NCBI GenBank assembly: GCA_017305835.1
Contig: JAFKJY010000057.1
Location: 1 to 62,876 of the forward strand
Length of the DNA: 62,876 nt
Source of the DNA: Hyphomicrobiales bacterium
GTDB lineage: Bacteria > Pseudomonadota > Alphaproteobacteria > Rhizobiales > Rhizobiaceae
Reading direction: 5' to 3'
The notes below the pieces were generated by a model. The model ran no database searches, was not told where the DNA came from, and was given only the letters and a program-made list of their open reading frames with translations. Positions 35,147 through 44,240 of this stretch are shown in pieces. Within the stretch, counting starts at the first letter, position 1. The number at the start of each line of letters is the position of its first letter. A program made the translations under genes and the position numbers.

Positions 35147-36364
35147 GTGAAGATCACCGACGTCAAGACCTTCGTGGTCTCCAACCCGCCGCCGCAGATC
35201 GGCGGCCGCTATTTCATCTTCGTCCGGCTGACCACCGATTCGGGTGTGGTCGGCTACGGCGAGGCCTACAACGCCACCTTCGGCCCGCACGTCACCGCCC
35301 GCATGATCGAGGACTGCGCCGAGCGCTATCTCGTCGGCCGCGACCCGCACGACATCGAGACCTTCTTCCGCCGCGCCTATTCGTCGGGCTTCACCCAGCG
35401 GCCGGACGTCTCGATGATGGGCTGCGTGTCGGCGCTGGAGATGGCCTGCTGGGACATCGCCGGCAAGGAGGCCGGCAAGCCGGTCTACAAGCTCATCGGC
35501 GGCCAGGTGCACGAGCGCCTGCGCTCCTACACCTATCTCTACCCGCAGACCGGCAGCGTCTATCCCGGCGAGACCGACAGCCCGAGGAACGTCTACAACG
35601 ACCCCGAGCTCGCGGCCGAATGCGCGGCCGAATACGTCCGCCAGGGCTTCAACGCGGTGAAGCTCGACCCCGCCGGCCCCTACACCGCCTTCGACGGCCA
35701 CCAGCCGCGGCTGGCCGACATCGACCTGTCGGCGCGCATGATGAAGGCGATCCGCGAGGCGGTGGGCACGCGCGCCGACATCCTGTTCGGCACGCACGGC
35801 CAGTTCACCGCGTCGGGCGCGCTGCGCATGGCGCGCGCCATCGAGCCCTACGACCCGCTCTGGTTCGAGGAGCCGGTGCCGCCCGACATGCCCGAGGTGA
35901 TGGCGCAGGTGGCCCGCGGCACCTCGATCCCGATCGCCACGGGCGAGCGGCTGGCGACCAAGTGGGAGTTCGCCCGCGTCATCGAGAGCCGCGCCGCTTC
36001 GATCCTCCAGCCCGACCTCGGCCGCTCCGGCGGCATACTGGAGACGAAGAAGATCGCAGCGATGGCCGAGGCCTTCCACATCCAGGTCGCGCCGCACTGC
36101 TATTGCGGGCCTATCGTGGCGGCCGCCAATATCCAGCTCGCCGCGACGCTGCCGAACTTCCTCATCCTCGAATCGATAAGGACCTGGGACGGCTTCCACG
36201 CCGAGCTCTTGAAGACCAAGATCGAATGGCAGGACGGCTGGGTGATCCCGTCGCGGGAGCCCGGCCTCGGCGTCGAGCTCGACGAGGAGGTCTGCGAGGC
36301 CCACCCGCTCGCCGCCGGCGGCCCGCTGCATCTGGAGATGACGCAGGCGCCGCTGTTTCCGTGA
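35147..36364 (+). CDS. mandelate racemase / muconate lactonizing enzyme family protein
   Basis: 405 residues of the enolase superfamily. Capping domain at the N-terminus (VRLTTDSGVVGYGEA), barrel with the VKLDP motif (K172), DILFGTHGQF (215-218), WFEEPVPP (E241/E242), ATGERLA (E267), QPDLGRSGGI (D290) and APHCYCGPI (H317). Acid/sugar dehydratase or cycloisomerase is the likely activity. The metal-ligand position that is Asp in many relatives (D-x-H-G) reads G-T-H-G here, so the substrate class is open. No sugar transporter or regulator lies beside it. The ATG at 35147 has GAGCGAG-like purines upstream. Confidence 0.88.
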   Translation: MKITDVKTFVVSNPPPQIGGRYFIFVRLTTDSGVVGYGEAYNATFGPHVTARMIEDCAERYLVGRDPHDIETFFRRAYSSGFTQRPDVSMMGCVSALEMACWDIAGKEAGKPVYKLIGGQVHERLRSYTYLYPQTGSVYPGETDSPRNVYNDPELAAECAAEYVRQGFNAVKLDPAGPYTAFDGHQPRLADIDLSARMMKAIREAVGTRADILFGTHGQFTASGALRMARAIEPYDPLWFEEPVPPDMPEVMAQVARGTSIPIATGERLATKWEFARVIESRAASILQPDLGRSGGILETKKIAAMAEAFHIQVAPHCYCGPIVAAANIQLAATLPNFLILESIRTWDGFHAELLKTKIEWQDGWVIPSREPGLGVELDEEVCEAHPLAAGGPLHLEMTQAPLFP

Positions 36365-36388
36365 GGGGCGACGGGCCGTCGCCGGCCC

Positions 36389-37333
36389 CTATACCCTCAC
36401 CGCCAGCGCCCCTGGCAGCACCTCGAAGCTGGCCGGGATCCGCCCCGGCGATTCGCCGTCTATGTCGAGGAGGGCGGCGTTGCGGCCGGCTTCGCCGAGC
36501 GGCGTGACGGAGATGCGCCGGCCGCGCAGGAAGATGCAGGTGTCGCGGCCCTTGTGCGCGCCGGTGTAGACGAGCCGCAGGTCCGCCATCAGCCGCAGCC
36601 GCGAATCGCCCTTGACCACCACCACCTCCAGCAGCCCGTCGTCCATGACGGCGTCCGGCGCGATCATCATGCCGCCGCCGAAGGAGCGGTTGTTGGCGAC
36701 CGCGACCAGCGCGATGCGCGCCTCGACCGGCGCCCCGCCGTCCACCTCGATGCGCACGTCCTGGAAGCGGTAGCGTAGCAGTTCGCGCAGCGTGAACAGG
36801 TAGAACAGCGCCTTGCCCGACAGCGCGCCGCGCCGCTTCGCCTTCGCCTCGTTGATGACGCGGTCGATCGGGCCGGACACGCCGAGGCTGGCGATCGACA
36901 CGAAGTGGCGCACGGCCGGGCGGCCGGCGTCGTCGAGGAAGGAGACGCGGCCGGCGTCGATCCGCCGCGTCGTGCCTTCGGCGATGCGCGCCGCGCACTC
37001 CTCGGCGCCGCCGGGAATCGCGAAGGCAGCGGCGAAGTCGGAGCCGGTGCCGACCGGCGCGACGGCGAGCGCGGCGCCCTCGTGGCCCTCCTGCTGCGCC
37101 CGCAATATGCCGTCGGCGACCTCGCTGACGGTGCCGTCGCCGCCCGCCGCCACGACGAGGTCGAGGCCCGAGCGGGACAGCTCCAGCGCGAACTGCGCGG
37201 CGTCCCCCGGCCCGGTCGTCTCGCGCAGCACGAAGGCGCCCATGCGCCGCTCGAGCGCGGCCGCAAACGACGGCCATTCATGGCGCATGCGCCCGCCGCC
37301 CGCGGCCGGATTGACGACCACCCCCATTCGCAT
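36389..37333 (-). CDS. diacylglycerol-kinase-family lipid kinase
   Basis: 314 residues. DAGK catalytic domain: MRMGVVVNPAAGGGR at the start, LDLVVAAGGDGTVSEVADGI (GGDGT), APVGTGSDFAAAF and, in the C-terminal half, NRSFGGGMMIAPDAVMDDGLLEVVV and LDIDGE. Phosphorylates a lipid such as diacylglycerol, or a related sphingoid base, with ATP. Start at 37333 has GGGGAGGGG upstream; the longer in-frame ATG at 37495 overlaps the divergent gene. Convergent with the racemase-family gene. Confidence 0.9.
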   Translation of the reverse strand: MRMGVVVNPAAGGGRMRHEWPSFAAALERRMGAFVLRETTGPGDAAQFALELSRSGLDLVVAAGGDGTVSEVADGILRAQQEGHEGAALAVAPVGTGSDFAAAFAIPGGAEECAARIAEGTTRRIDAGRVSFLDDAGRPAVRHFVSIASLGVSGPIDRVINEAKAKRRGALSGKALFYLFTLRELLRYRFQDVRIEVDGGAPVEARIALVAVANNRSFGGGMMIAPDAVMDDGLLEVVVVKGDSRLRLMADLRLVYTGAHKGRDTCIFLRGRRISVTPLGEAGRNAALLDIDGESPGRIPASFEVLPGALAVRV

Positions 37334-37484
37334 CGACCGCACCCCTCCCCTCGCGTCGCGCGCCAATGTCGAACGGCCGGAAGCCGGCCGCAAGCGTGAA
37401 AATGCCTGCGGACGGCGGCCCGCCGGCAGGTGCACGCGCAGCCGTCGTCGGCTATGGTCGCGGCAGAAGCGAGGACGCCCGGCC

Positions 37485-37925
37485 ATGACACACATGATGC
37501 TGATCCAGAAACTGGCGATCGCCTATGCGATCCTGTTCTTCGCCGTGGTGGCGGTCGGCTACGTGCCGGCCTTCAACGACGCCGGCGGCAACCTGTTCGG
37601 CCTGTTCTCGCTGCAATGGTACGACGACCTGCTGCACGCCTTCTCGGGCGTCTGGGCGCTGGTCGCGGCCTTCGTGTCGCTGCGCGCCTCGGTGATCTAT
37701 TTCCGCCTGTTCGGCGCGGTCTACCTGTTCGACGGCATACTCGGCCTGCTCACCGGCTCGGGCTGCCTCGACGGCGGCATCTTCATCGACGGCTTCCGCT
37801 CGCTGCAGGACGTCGAGCTGCCGACCCGCTTCTTCGCCAACCTGCCGCATATCGTGATCGGCGGCTTCGCGGTGTGGGTCGGCTTCTGGCTGGCCCGGCG
37901 GCCGGCGCGGCCCGCGCTGGCCTGA
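37485..37925 (+). CDS. membrane protein of unknown function
   Basis: 146 residues with four membrane segments (AIAYAILFFAVVAVGYVPAF, DLLHAFSGVWALVAAFVSL, VIYFRLFGAVYLFDGILGLL, LPHIVIGGFAVWVGFWLA). Pattern 'N.FG.F....DDLLHA.SG..AL......A..YFR.FG..Y..DG..G' recalls DUF4383-type proteins, but I cannot confirm. ATG at 37485 after GCGAGGACG. It is 17 bases before the next gene, so the two form an operon. Confidence 0.75.
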   Translation: MTHMMLIQKLAIAYAILFFAVVAVGYVPAFNDAGGNLFGLFSLQWYDDLLHAFSGVWALVAAFVSLRASVIYFRLFGAVYLFDGILGLLTGSGCLDGGIFIDGFRSLQDVELPTRFFANLPHIVIGGFAVWVGFWLARRPARPALA

Positions 37926-37942
37926 CCCCGGAGGCGCCGGCG

Positions 37943-39055
37943 ATGGGACGCTGGCTGCGGCGGCTGCTCGTCGCGCTCTGCGCGGTCGTCGCGCTGGTCG
38001 TGCTGATCCCCGTCGTAGGTCTCGCCTACGGCTTCCTGACGACGTCGGACCCCCGCATCGCGCCGCCGCCCGCCGCGCGGAGCGAGATCTCCGATACCTT
38101 GCGCCGCGACATCCCGGACTACGCGCGCGGCGAGGAATCGACCTTCCTCACCTACCCCGAATGGGCGATCGTCTATACTGCGCGCGAGTATGCGGATTTC
38201 GTGCGCGAAAGGTTCCCGTCGCGCTTTCCCTATTGGGCGTATGCCGGCCGGTTCTGGCAGGACTACGCGCTGATGATCCGGGCCTCGTCCGCCTATCCGT
38301 TCAACTTCTCGAACCACCTGATGCTGGTCGTCATCGGCACCAGCAACACGATCGAGCTCGCCGTCCAGTCGCTCTACGAGAACACGGCAGGCCGGGTCAG
38401 CGAGGCGGCGGCCCTGTGGAAGCCGGTGCCGGAGGACGGCTACCAGGCGCAGGTCGCGGCCGACTACGCCGCCTTCCTCGACCAGGTGCCGTGGTATCGC
38501 TTCGACTATGCCGCCGCGCGCGCCGGCCTGTGGGCCGTCGAGCCGGCCGGCGGGCTCGCCGCGCTGCGCTCGTGGGAGCGCAAGCTGGGCTTCGGCGCGG
38601 CGGACACGGTGAAGCAGGGCTATGCGGCGCTGATCGCCTCGGGCCTGTCGGCGACGTCGGACCCGGCCCTGCTCGACATCCATGTCTGGGCCGCCGGGCC
38701 GGTGGCCGGAGCCGTCGCCGGGGAGCCTGACACGCGGATCGAGCGCGACCTCGGCACGGACGGCACGGTCTTCGTGACGAAGCGCTACCAGGTCTTCACG
38801 CAGATGATCCCGCGCCTGATCGGCAAGGGCGTGCGCTTCGTCGAGATCGGCGGCAACCGGCTCGTCTTCCTGACCGTGCTGGCGGATGCCGACATCGCCG
38901 CGCCGGAGGGCGCGCGGGCCGTGCTCTCCTACGCGCTGCCGGCGCAGCCGGCGGTCCGCCGGCTCGGCTTCGCCGTCGAGGCCGGCCGGCTGCACGAGGT
39001 GCTGCCGGCGCTCGCCGCGGCCGGCGCGCGGCTGGAGCACGTCTACGACTACTAG
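37943..39055 (+). CDS. membrane-anchored protein of unknown function
   Basis: 370 residues. One N-terminal membrane anchor (LLVALCAVVALVVLIPVVGLAYGFL) and a large extracytoplasmic part of about 335 residues. Notable blocks: ESTFLTYPEWAIVYTAREYADF, FPYWAYAGRFWQDYALM, NFSNHLMLVVIGTSNTIELAVQSLYENTAGRVSE and KRYQVFTQMIPRLIGKGVRFVEIGGN. No enzymatic motif seen. Start at 37943 follows GGAGGCGCC. Cotranscribed with the small membrane protein before it, so the pair may act together in the envelope. Confidence 0.75.
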   Translation: MGRWLRRLLVALCAVVALVVLIPVVGLAYGFLTTSDPRIAPPPAARSEISDTLRRDIPDYARGEESTFLTYPEWAIVYTAREYADFVRERFPSRFPYWAYAGRFWQDYALMIRASSAYPFNFSNHLMLVVIGTSNTIELAVQSLYENTAGRVSEAAALWKPVPEDGYQAQVAADYAAFLDQVPWYRFDYAAARAGLWAVEPAGGLAALRSWERKLGFGAADTVKQGYAALIASGLSATSDPALLDIHVWAAGPVAGAVAGEPDTRIERDLGTDGTVFVTKRYQVFTQMIPRLIGKGVRFVEIGGNRLVFLTVLADADIAAPEGARAVLSYALPAQPAVRRLGFAVEAGRLHEVLPALAAAGARLEHVYDY

Positions 39056-39058
39056 CCT

Positions 39059-39901
39059 TCAGGCGAGGCGTAGCGCCGCCACGCCGCCGACGATGAGCAG
39101 CGCCGCGGCGACGCGCCAGCGCGTCAGCGTCTCGCCGATCATCAGCACCGACAGCATCATGGCGAACAGGATCGAGGTCTCGCGCAGCGCCGCCACCACC
39201 GCGATCGGCGCCTTGGTCATCGCCCACATGGCGATGGCGTAGGCGGCCGCGCTGAGGAAGCCGGCGCCGAGCGCGCTCTTCCATTCCGGCAGCACGACGC
39301 GCACGATGCCCGGCCCGCGCAGCAGGATGCAGAAGATCGACGACCAGATGCCGTCGCCGATGTAGAGCCAGGCGGCGTAGCTCAGCGCCGTGTCGGCCGA
39401 GCGCGCGCCCATGCCGTCGGTCAGCGTGTAGCCGGTGATGAACAGCGAGGTGACCAGCGCGTAGAATACGGCGCGGCTGCGCAGCCCGTCGATCGAGCCG
39501 CCGCGCAGCGACATCAGGAATGTGCCGGCCGAGAGCAGCACGATGCCGCCGACCGCGACCGCCTCCGGCATCTCGCGGAACAGCACGATGGCGCCGATGG
39601 TGGTCAGCAGCGGCGCCGAGCCGCGCGCCAGCGGATAGGCCTGCGCAAGGTCGCCGCTGTCATAGGCGCGCGTCAGGAAATATTTGTAGCCGGTGTGGAA
39701 GACGAGCGAGGCGCCGATCCAGCTCCAGGTCTCGGCCGAGGGGAAGGCGACGAAGGGCAGCACCGGCAGCGACACCACCGCGGTCGCCAGCGTCATCAGC
39801 GAGATCGAGGCGAAGCGGTCGAGCCTGATCTTGATGACGGCGTTCCAGCCGGCATGCATGGCCGCCGCTGCCAGCACGGCGAAGAAGACGAAGGCGCTCA
39901 T
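39059..39901 (-). CDS. EamA-domain (DMT superfamily) transporter
   Basis: 280 residues, about ten membrane helices in two EamA halves (AAMHAGWNAVIKIRLDRFASISL at the start; GFLSAAAYAIAMWAMTKAPIAVVAALRETSILFAMMLSVLMIGE near the end, the conserved second-half block). Drug/metabolite exporter, substrate unknown. Stops 3 bases from the convergent gene. Confidence 0.9.
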   Translation of the reverse strand: MSAFVFFAVLAAAAMHAGWNAVIKIRLDRFASISLMTLATAVVSLPVLPFVAFPSAETWSWIGASLVFHTGYKYFLTRAYDSGDLAQAYPLARGSAPLLTTIGAIVLFREMPEAVAVGGIVLLSAGTFLMSLRGGSIDGLRSRAVFYALVTSLFITGYTLTDGMGARSADTALSYAAWLYIGDGIWSSIFCILLRGPGIVRVVLPEWKSALGAGFLSAAAYAIAMWAMTKAPIAVVAALRETSILFAMMLSVLMIGETLTRWRVAAALLIVGGVAALRLA

Positions 39902-40001
39902 GGAGGCTGCGCGGTCCTGCGGGTTCGCCGGGGAACGCCCGTCCCCGGATGCGGCGCCGCTGGTAGCACGGCGCGGCGAGCCGACAAAGCCGGCAAAGCA
40001 A

Positions 40002-41603
40002 TCAGCCGGTTGGCACAGACGCCTTCAGCGCCCGGTAGAAGGTGGAGGTGAACAGCTCGCCGGGGTCGGCCGCACGCTTGGCGGCGAGGAAGGCCGGCAG
40101 CTCGGGATAGCTCTTGAGGAGCTGCGCCCTGGTGTAGTGGATCTGGTAGGGCAGGAAGAAGCGGCCGCGATGCGCCAGCGTCGCCTCGATCAGGTCGCGC
40201 GTCAGCGCCCGCATCGCCGCGTTGCCGGCCTCGTCCGTGCGCTGGTTGACGTAGAGCACCAGCGAGAAGGCCGGCCTGGTCGCGTAGGGCAGCGCGATGT
40301 CGTCGGCCTCCACCACACGGATCGAGGCGTTGAGCAGGTTGGCGCGGCGGCGCTGGAGCACCTCGCGCGCGGCCGGGATGAAGGAGCCGTACTCGGCACG
40401 CGGGAAGAAATACTCGTGCAGGATGTCGGTCTCGCCGGCGAGGTCGTTGAAGAGATAGGCGACGGAATCGTGCATCGGGTCGTTGCGCGAGACGAGGCAG
40501 GCCTCGCCCTCGCCGAGCGCGGCCGTGCGCGGCACGGTGCAGCTCTCGAACTTCGGCTCCAGCGTGCGCTCGACATACCACTTGGCCTCGCGCAGCCAGT
40601 CGCCGTGCTTGGACAGGTTGAGGATCAGCCGGCGCAGGCCGGTGAGCCCCGGCGCGCCGAGCGCCGGCATGTCGGCCGGCGCGCCGTCGGCCACCTTCTC
40701 GTAGCGGTAGACGACCATCTCCCGGAGCAGCGAGCCGGGCGCGGTCGACAGGTGACCGTAGAACAGGCCGAGCCGGTCGTCGCCGGCGATGCGGCCGTCG
40801 AAATAGGCGGGGAAGGCGTCGGAGGCGATGATCTCGCGCGAGGTCCGGTAGACGGCGTTGTCGACCACCTCCAGCTCGGCCGACACGATCACCCCGAACA
40901 GGCCGTAGCCGCCGACGACGTGGCGGAACAGCTCGGCGTTCTCCTGCCGCGAGCAGGTGACCACCGAGCCGTCGGCCCGCATCAGCTCGAGCGAGCGGAG
41001 CGAGCCGGCGACGGCGCCTGCATGATGGTCCATGCCGTGCGCGTTGACCGAGATCGAGCCGCCGACCGAGAAGATGTCGGTCGACTGCATCGCCTTCACC
41101 GCGAAGCGCGGATGCAGCACGTTCTGGATGTCGTGCCAGGTCGCGCCGGGCTCGACCCGCACCGTGCGGCGCTCCGCGTCGAGCGCGATGCGGTTGAAGT
41201 GGCGCATGTCGAGCACGAGCGCGTTGTCGTCGAAGGCGTGCCCGCCCATCGAGTGCCGCACCGCGGCGACCGACACCTTCAGCCCGCTGGCGCGGGCAAA
41301 CGCCAGCGCGGCCGCCACGTCCTCGCGCGAGGCGACCTCGACGACGCCGTAGACCGGCGTGCGCGACAGGCCGCTGGCGTCGTTGAGGCTGCCGCCGCGC
41401 ATCGACCACGGCAGCGCCGGGTCGAAGGCCGGGGCGGGCTGCAGCGGCGGCTCGGCGAGTGCTGCGCCGTCGATGTCGGCGACCCGGCCGGCGTCCTTCG
41501 GTCCGGCCGGCGCGCGCGCCATCCGGGCGAGCGAGACCCCGCCCCAGGCCACCGCGCCCGCGGCCGCCGTCGCGCCGAGCAGCATCCGTCTCGTGATCCG
41601 CAT
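40002..41603 (-). CDS. Tat-exported FAD-binding oxidoreductase (VAO/PCMH fold)
   Basis: 533 residues. Start MRITRRMLLGATAAAGAVAWGG has the twin-arginine pattern. PCMH FAD domain about residues 95-260: GVVEVASREDVAAALAFARASGLKVSVAAVRHSMGGHAF, VRVEPGATWHDIQNVL, DIFSVGGSISVNAHGMD and VGGYGLFGVIVSAELEV. The C-terminal part resembles sugar-lactone/alditol oxidases in the final helix. Predicted periplasmic flavoenzyme; the histidine in RHSMGGH might bind the flavin covalently, which is unproven. Substrate unknown. Confidence 0.88.
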   Translation of the reverse strand: MRITRRMLLGATAAAGAVAWGGVSLARMARAPAGPKDAGRVADIDGAALAEPPLQPAPAFDPALPWSMRGGSLNDASGLSRTPVYGVVEVASREDVAAALAFARASGLKVSVAAVRHSMGGHAFDDNALVLDMRHFNRIALDAERRTVRVEPGATWHDIQNVLHPRFAVKAMQSTDIFSVGGSISVNAHGMDHHAGAVAGSLRSLELMRADGSVVTCSRQENAELFRHVVGGYGLFGVIVSAELEVVDNAVYRTSREIIASDAFPAYFDGRIAGDDRLGLFYGHLSTAPGSLLREMVVYRYEKVADGAPADMPALGAPGLTGLRRLILNLSKHGDWLREAKWYVERTLEPKFESCTVPRTAALGEGEACLVSRNDPMHDSVAYLFNDLAGETDILHEYFFPRAEYGSFIPAAREVLQRRRANLLNASIRVVEADDIALPYATRPAFSLVLYVNQRTDEAGNAAMRALTRDLIEATLAHRGRFFLPYQIHYTRAQLLKSYPELPAFLAAKRAADPGELFTSTFYRALKASVPTG

Positions 41604-41839
41604 CCCGCCTCGCCTCGTTCGGCCGTTTCTCGCAGGATTCGGCGGCCGGGCCAAGCGCGCAGCGTTAGCCGCGCCTTAACCACCGCGCCGTTTCGCCCGT
41701 AAATGTTTCGCGCCGACAGCAAAGTTGAGACCCGGTCACTATCGGAAACCACGAAAATCCTGTAGTATGCAGATGGCCGCGATGCGTGCGTACTGGAGCG
41801 GCTCAACAACCGGCCTGGCCCGGCACTTGGGAGGCCACG

Positions 41840-42070
41840 ATGACAGGAAGCGTCAAGACCCAACGCGACGAAGTGGTGATCGCGCTGCGCGGCACCTACT
41901 CGTCGGACGACATGGCGCAGATGCAGGGCGCCATCGATGCGGTTTGCGGCGAGCTCGGGATTCCCCGCGGCGCCCAGCGCGACGTGGTCGCGCGCCGCGT
42001 GATCGCCGCCTATGAGAGCGGCTCGCGCCTGCCGCTGAACCTCGTGCATGCCGGGCTCGGCGCGCGCTGA
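41840..42070 (+). CDS. small protein of unknown function
   Basis: 76 residues: MTGSVKTQRDEVVIALRGTYSSDDMAQMQGAID, then a PRGAQRDVVARRVIAAYESGSR helix typical of short rhizobial conserved hypothetical proteins. Good ribosome site GGGAGGCCACG. Composition is that of a real gene with coding-like third positions. The upstream 236-base gap (41604-41839) holds its promoter. Function unknown. Confidence 0.7.
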   Translation: MTGSVKTQRDEVVIALRGTYSSDDMAQMQGAIDAVCGELGIPRGAQRDVVARRVIAAYESGSRLPLNLVHAGLGAR

Positions 42071-42147
42071 ACCGCCCGCCGGCCCGAACACAGACCGACT
42101 GACCGCCCCGTTCGGCCCATGGCCGCAGCGGGGTTTGCGTTTGCCCG

Positions 42148-42768
42148 TCAGCCGGGCACGCCGGGATAGGCCTCGGCGCGCAGCAGCCGCGCCAGATGGG
42201 CGGCGCTGGAAGCCGCCATGTCGATGGTCGACTGCACCGGGTCGGGGATTTTCTTCAGGTCCTTGTAGTCCTTCGATCCCATCGCCTCGCCCACCCAGTA
42301 GCAGCCCGCATTGGCCGGCACGGTGAAGCCGACGTCGTTGAGCGCCTGGAAGCAGGCGGCGTGGCAGTGGTGCGCGCCGTCCTCGTTGCCGACCACCGCC
42401 ACCAGCGCCACCTTGCCCGCCGGCGGCATGCGCCCGGCGTCGTCGGCCTCGTCGAGGAAGGCGTCCATCCGCTCCATCACGCGCTTGGCGACGGAGGAGG
42501 GCTGGCCGAGCCAGATCGGCGTGCCGAGCACGAAGATGTCGGCCGCGAGCACGCGCCGGCGCAGCTCCGGCCACTGGTCGGAGCCGCCCATGTCGGACTT
42601 GACGCCGGGGCTGATCTCGAAGTCTGCCGCGCGCGCCGCCGAGCCGGCGACGCCGTGCTTCTTCAGCGCCGCGAACAGGTCGGCGATCATCCTGTCGGTC
42701 GACGAGGCCTCGTCCGAGGACGTCGGCTTGAGCGAGCAGTTGAGGGCGAAGGCGGTGAGTTCCGGCAT
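42148..42768 (-). CDS. NADPH-dependent FMN reductase family protein
   Basis: 206 residues, flavodoxin-like. TAFALNCSLKPTSSDEASSTDRMIADL is the FMN phosphate loop region; ADIFVLGTPIWLGQPSSVAKRVMERMDAFLD is the second flavin-contact motif. Acts as a quinone, azo or FMN reductase of unknown target. Start at 42768 leaves six in-frame residues upstream unused. Standalone. Confidence 0.87.
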   Translation of the reverse strand: MPELTAFALNCSLKPTSSDEASSTDRMIADLFAALKKHGVAGSAARAADFEISPGVKSDMGGSDQWPELRRRVLAADIFVLGTPIWLGQPSSVAKRVMERMDAFLDEADDAGRMPPAGKVALVAVVGNEDGAHHCHAACFQALNDVGFTVPANAGCYWVGEAMGSKDYKDLKKIPDPVQSTIDMAASSAAHLARLLRAEAYPGVPG

Positions 42769-42852
42769 GGCTGGCTCCCGGCGCAAGAGGAAACGTCCGG
42801 GCCAACGCGCCAGGACCGCGCGGGTTGCGCCGCCGCCTCGCGCCGGCCGCCG

Positions 42853-43311
42853 TCAGCCCTCGACCTGCGCCAGCGCGGCGTTGGTGTAGGCGCGCTCGCC
42901 GGTCACCTCGCGGCCGAGCCAGGGCGGCCGCGCGAAGGCCGCGTCCTCCGACGGCAGCTCGATCTCGGCCGTCACCAGCCCGGCATGGGCGCCGGAGAAC
43001 TCGTCGATCTCCCAGGCGAGGTCGCCCGCCGGCACGATGTGGCGCGTCTTCTCGATCACCAGCCCCTGCCGCAGCTCCATCAGCTCCTCGGCGTCGGCGA
43101 CAGGGATCTCGTATTCATACTCGGCCCGCGAGATGCCCGGCTCGACGCTCTTGAGCGTCAGGAAGGCGCGCGTCCCGTCGATCGTGCGCACCCGCGTCAC
43201 CATCCGGCCGTTCTGCGCCAGATAGGCCTGCCGCAACCGCTTCGCCGCGACCGTCTCGCCGCGCCAGCGATCGTCGGCCAGCAGGAACTTGCGCTCGATC
43301 TCCAGCCCCAT
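42853..43311 (-). CDS. CYTH-domain protein (tripolyphosphatase-like)
   Basis: 152 residues starting MGLEIERKFLLADD, the ExExK signature of the triphosphate tunnel family, with RQAYLAQNGRMVTRVRTIDGTRAFLTLKS, EYEYEIP and AWEIDEFSG further on. Likely inorganic triphosphate hydrolase or nucleotide-binding relative. Twelve bases after the CHAD-domain gene and transcribed with it, the usual association of the two domains. Confidence 0.93.
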   Translation of the reverse strand: MGLEIERKFLLADDRWRGETVAAKRLRQAYLAQNGRMVTRVRTIDGTRAFLTLKSVEPGISRAEYEYEIPVADAEELMELRQGLVIEKTRHIVPAGDLAWEIDEFSGAHAGLVTAEIELPSEDAAFARPPWLGREVTGERAYTNAALAQVEG

Positions 43312-43322
43312 CGCGCCGCGCC

Positions 43323-44240
43323 TCAGCCGTCGAGCCCGGCCGCCGACGTATCGCGCCAGCAGCTCCAGTAGACGCCCCAGCGGCGGGTCAGCGCCTTCGG
43401 CTTCTCGGCGAACAGGCGCCCGCCCAGCGCGAGGCTGTGCGCCACGATCTCGCGCTCGCGCGCCTGCGCCAGCCCGGCGAGGAACGCGGCGGCCTCGGCC
43501 TCGGGCGCTTCCGCCGCAACCGCGACGCGCAGCATCTCGATGTCGTGATGCTGGCCGAGCAGCTCGCCCAGCTCGCCGGCCGCCGCGGCATGCGCGCCGA
43601 CCAGTTCCGGCCAGACCGGCGACAGCAGCCGCGCGTGATACCAGTGGTCCTTGACCCGCATGCGCCATTCGTGGAGGCGGCGGGCGTCCGGCCTCTCCTG
43701 CGCCGCCTGCATCGCCCGCCGGGCGGCGCCGTAGCTGGCGCCCAGCCCGGCCGCCAGTGCGTCGAAACCCTTGCCGTCCAGCTTCCACCGGCGCGCGCGC
43801 CGGCCGATCTCCTCCATCTCGGCGCGGAAGGCGGCGAGCGCGTCCCGCGCCCTGCCCGGCTCGCCGGCCTCGCGCAGCCGCGCCGCCAGCCCGCCGCGCA
43901 GCGCGGCGAGGCCGCCGGGTGGCGCCGTCTCCCCGGCCGTCAGGCGGTCGAGCGTCGCGGCGGCGACCTGCGCGTCGCGCAGGAAGGAAAGCCCGCGCGC
44001 GGCGTCGCGGATGGCGGCGTTCTCCTTCCGGCTGCCGTCGAAGGCCGGACGCACGAGCCGCAGCAGCGCGCGCAGCTTCTTGCAGGCCTTGCGCAGCTCG
44101 TGGACCGTCTCGTCCGCCGGCGGGCCGGCATGCTCCAGCGCGTGGTCCGCCTGCGCGACCGCCTTGCCGGCCAGCTCCGCCGCGATGCGCCGGAACGCCT
44201 TCGCGACGGAGGCGTCGTCCTGCTCGAACACGTAACCCAT
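43323..44240 (-). CDS. CHAD-domain protein
   Basis: 305 residues, helical, with the basic patches that define CHAD: ETVHELRKACKKLRALLRLVRPAF, LSFLRDAQVAAATLDRL and RRLHEWRMRVKDHWYHARLLSPVWPE (H-x3-R-x2-K-x-Y-like). CHAD binds polyphosphate through these lysines and arginines. With the CYTH protein it makes a two-gene operon, probably for polyphosphate handling (inference from family). Confidence 0.92.
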   Translation of the reverse strand: MGYVFEQDDASVAKAFRRIAAELAGKAVAQADHALEHAGPPADETVHELRKACKKLRALLRLVRPAFDGSRKENAAIRDAARGLSFLRDAQVAAATLDRLTAGETAPPGGLAALRGGLAARLREAGEPGRARDALAAFRAEMEEIGRRARRWKLDGKGFDALAAGLGASYGAARRAMQAAQERPDARRLHEWRMRVKDHWYHARLLSPVWPELVGAHAAAAGELGELLGQHHDIEMLRVAVAAEAPEAEAAAFLAGLAQAREREIVAHSLALGGRLFAEKPKALTRRWGVYWSCWRDTSAAGLDG

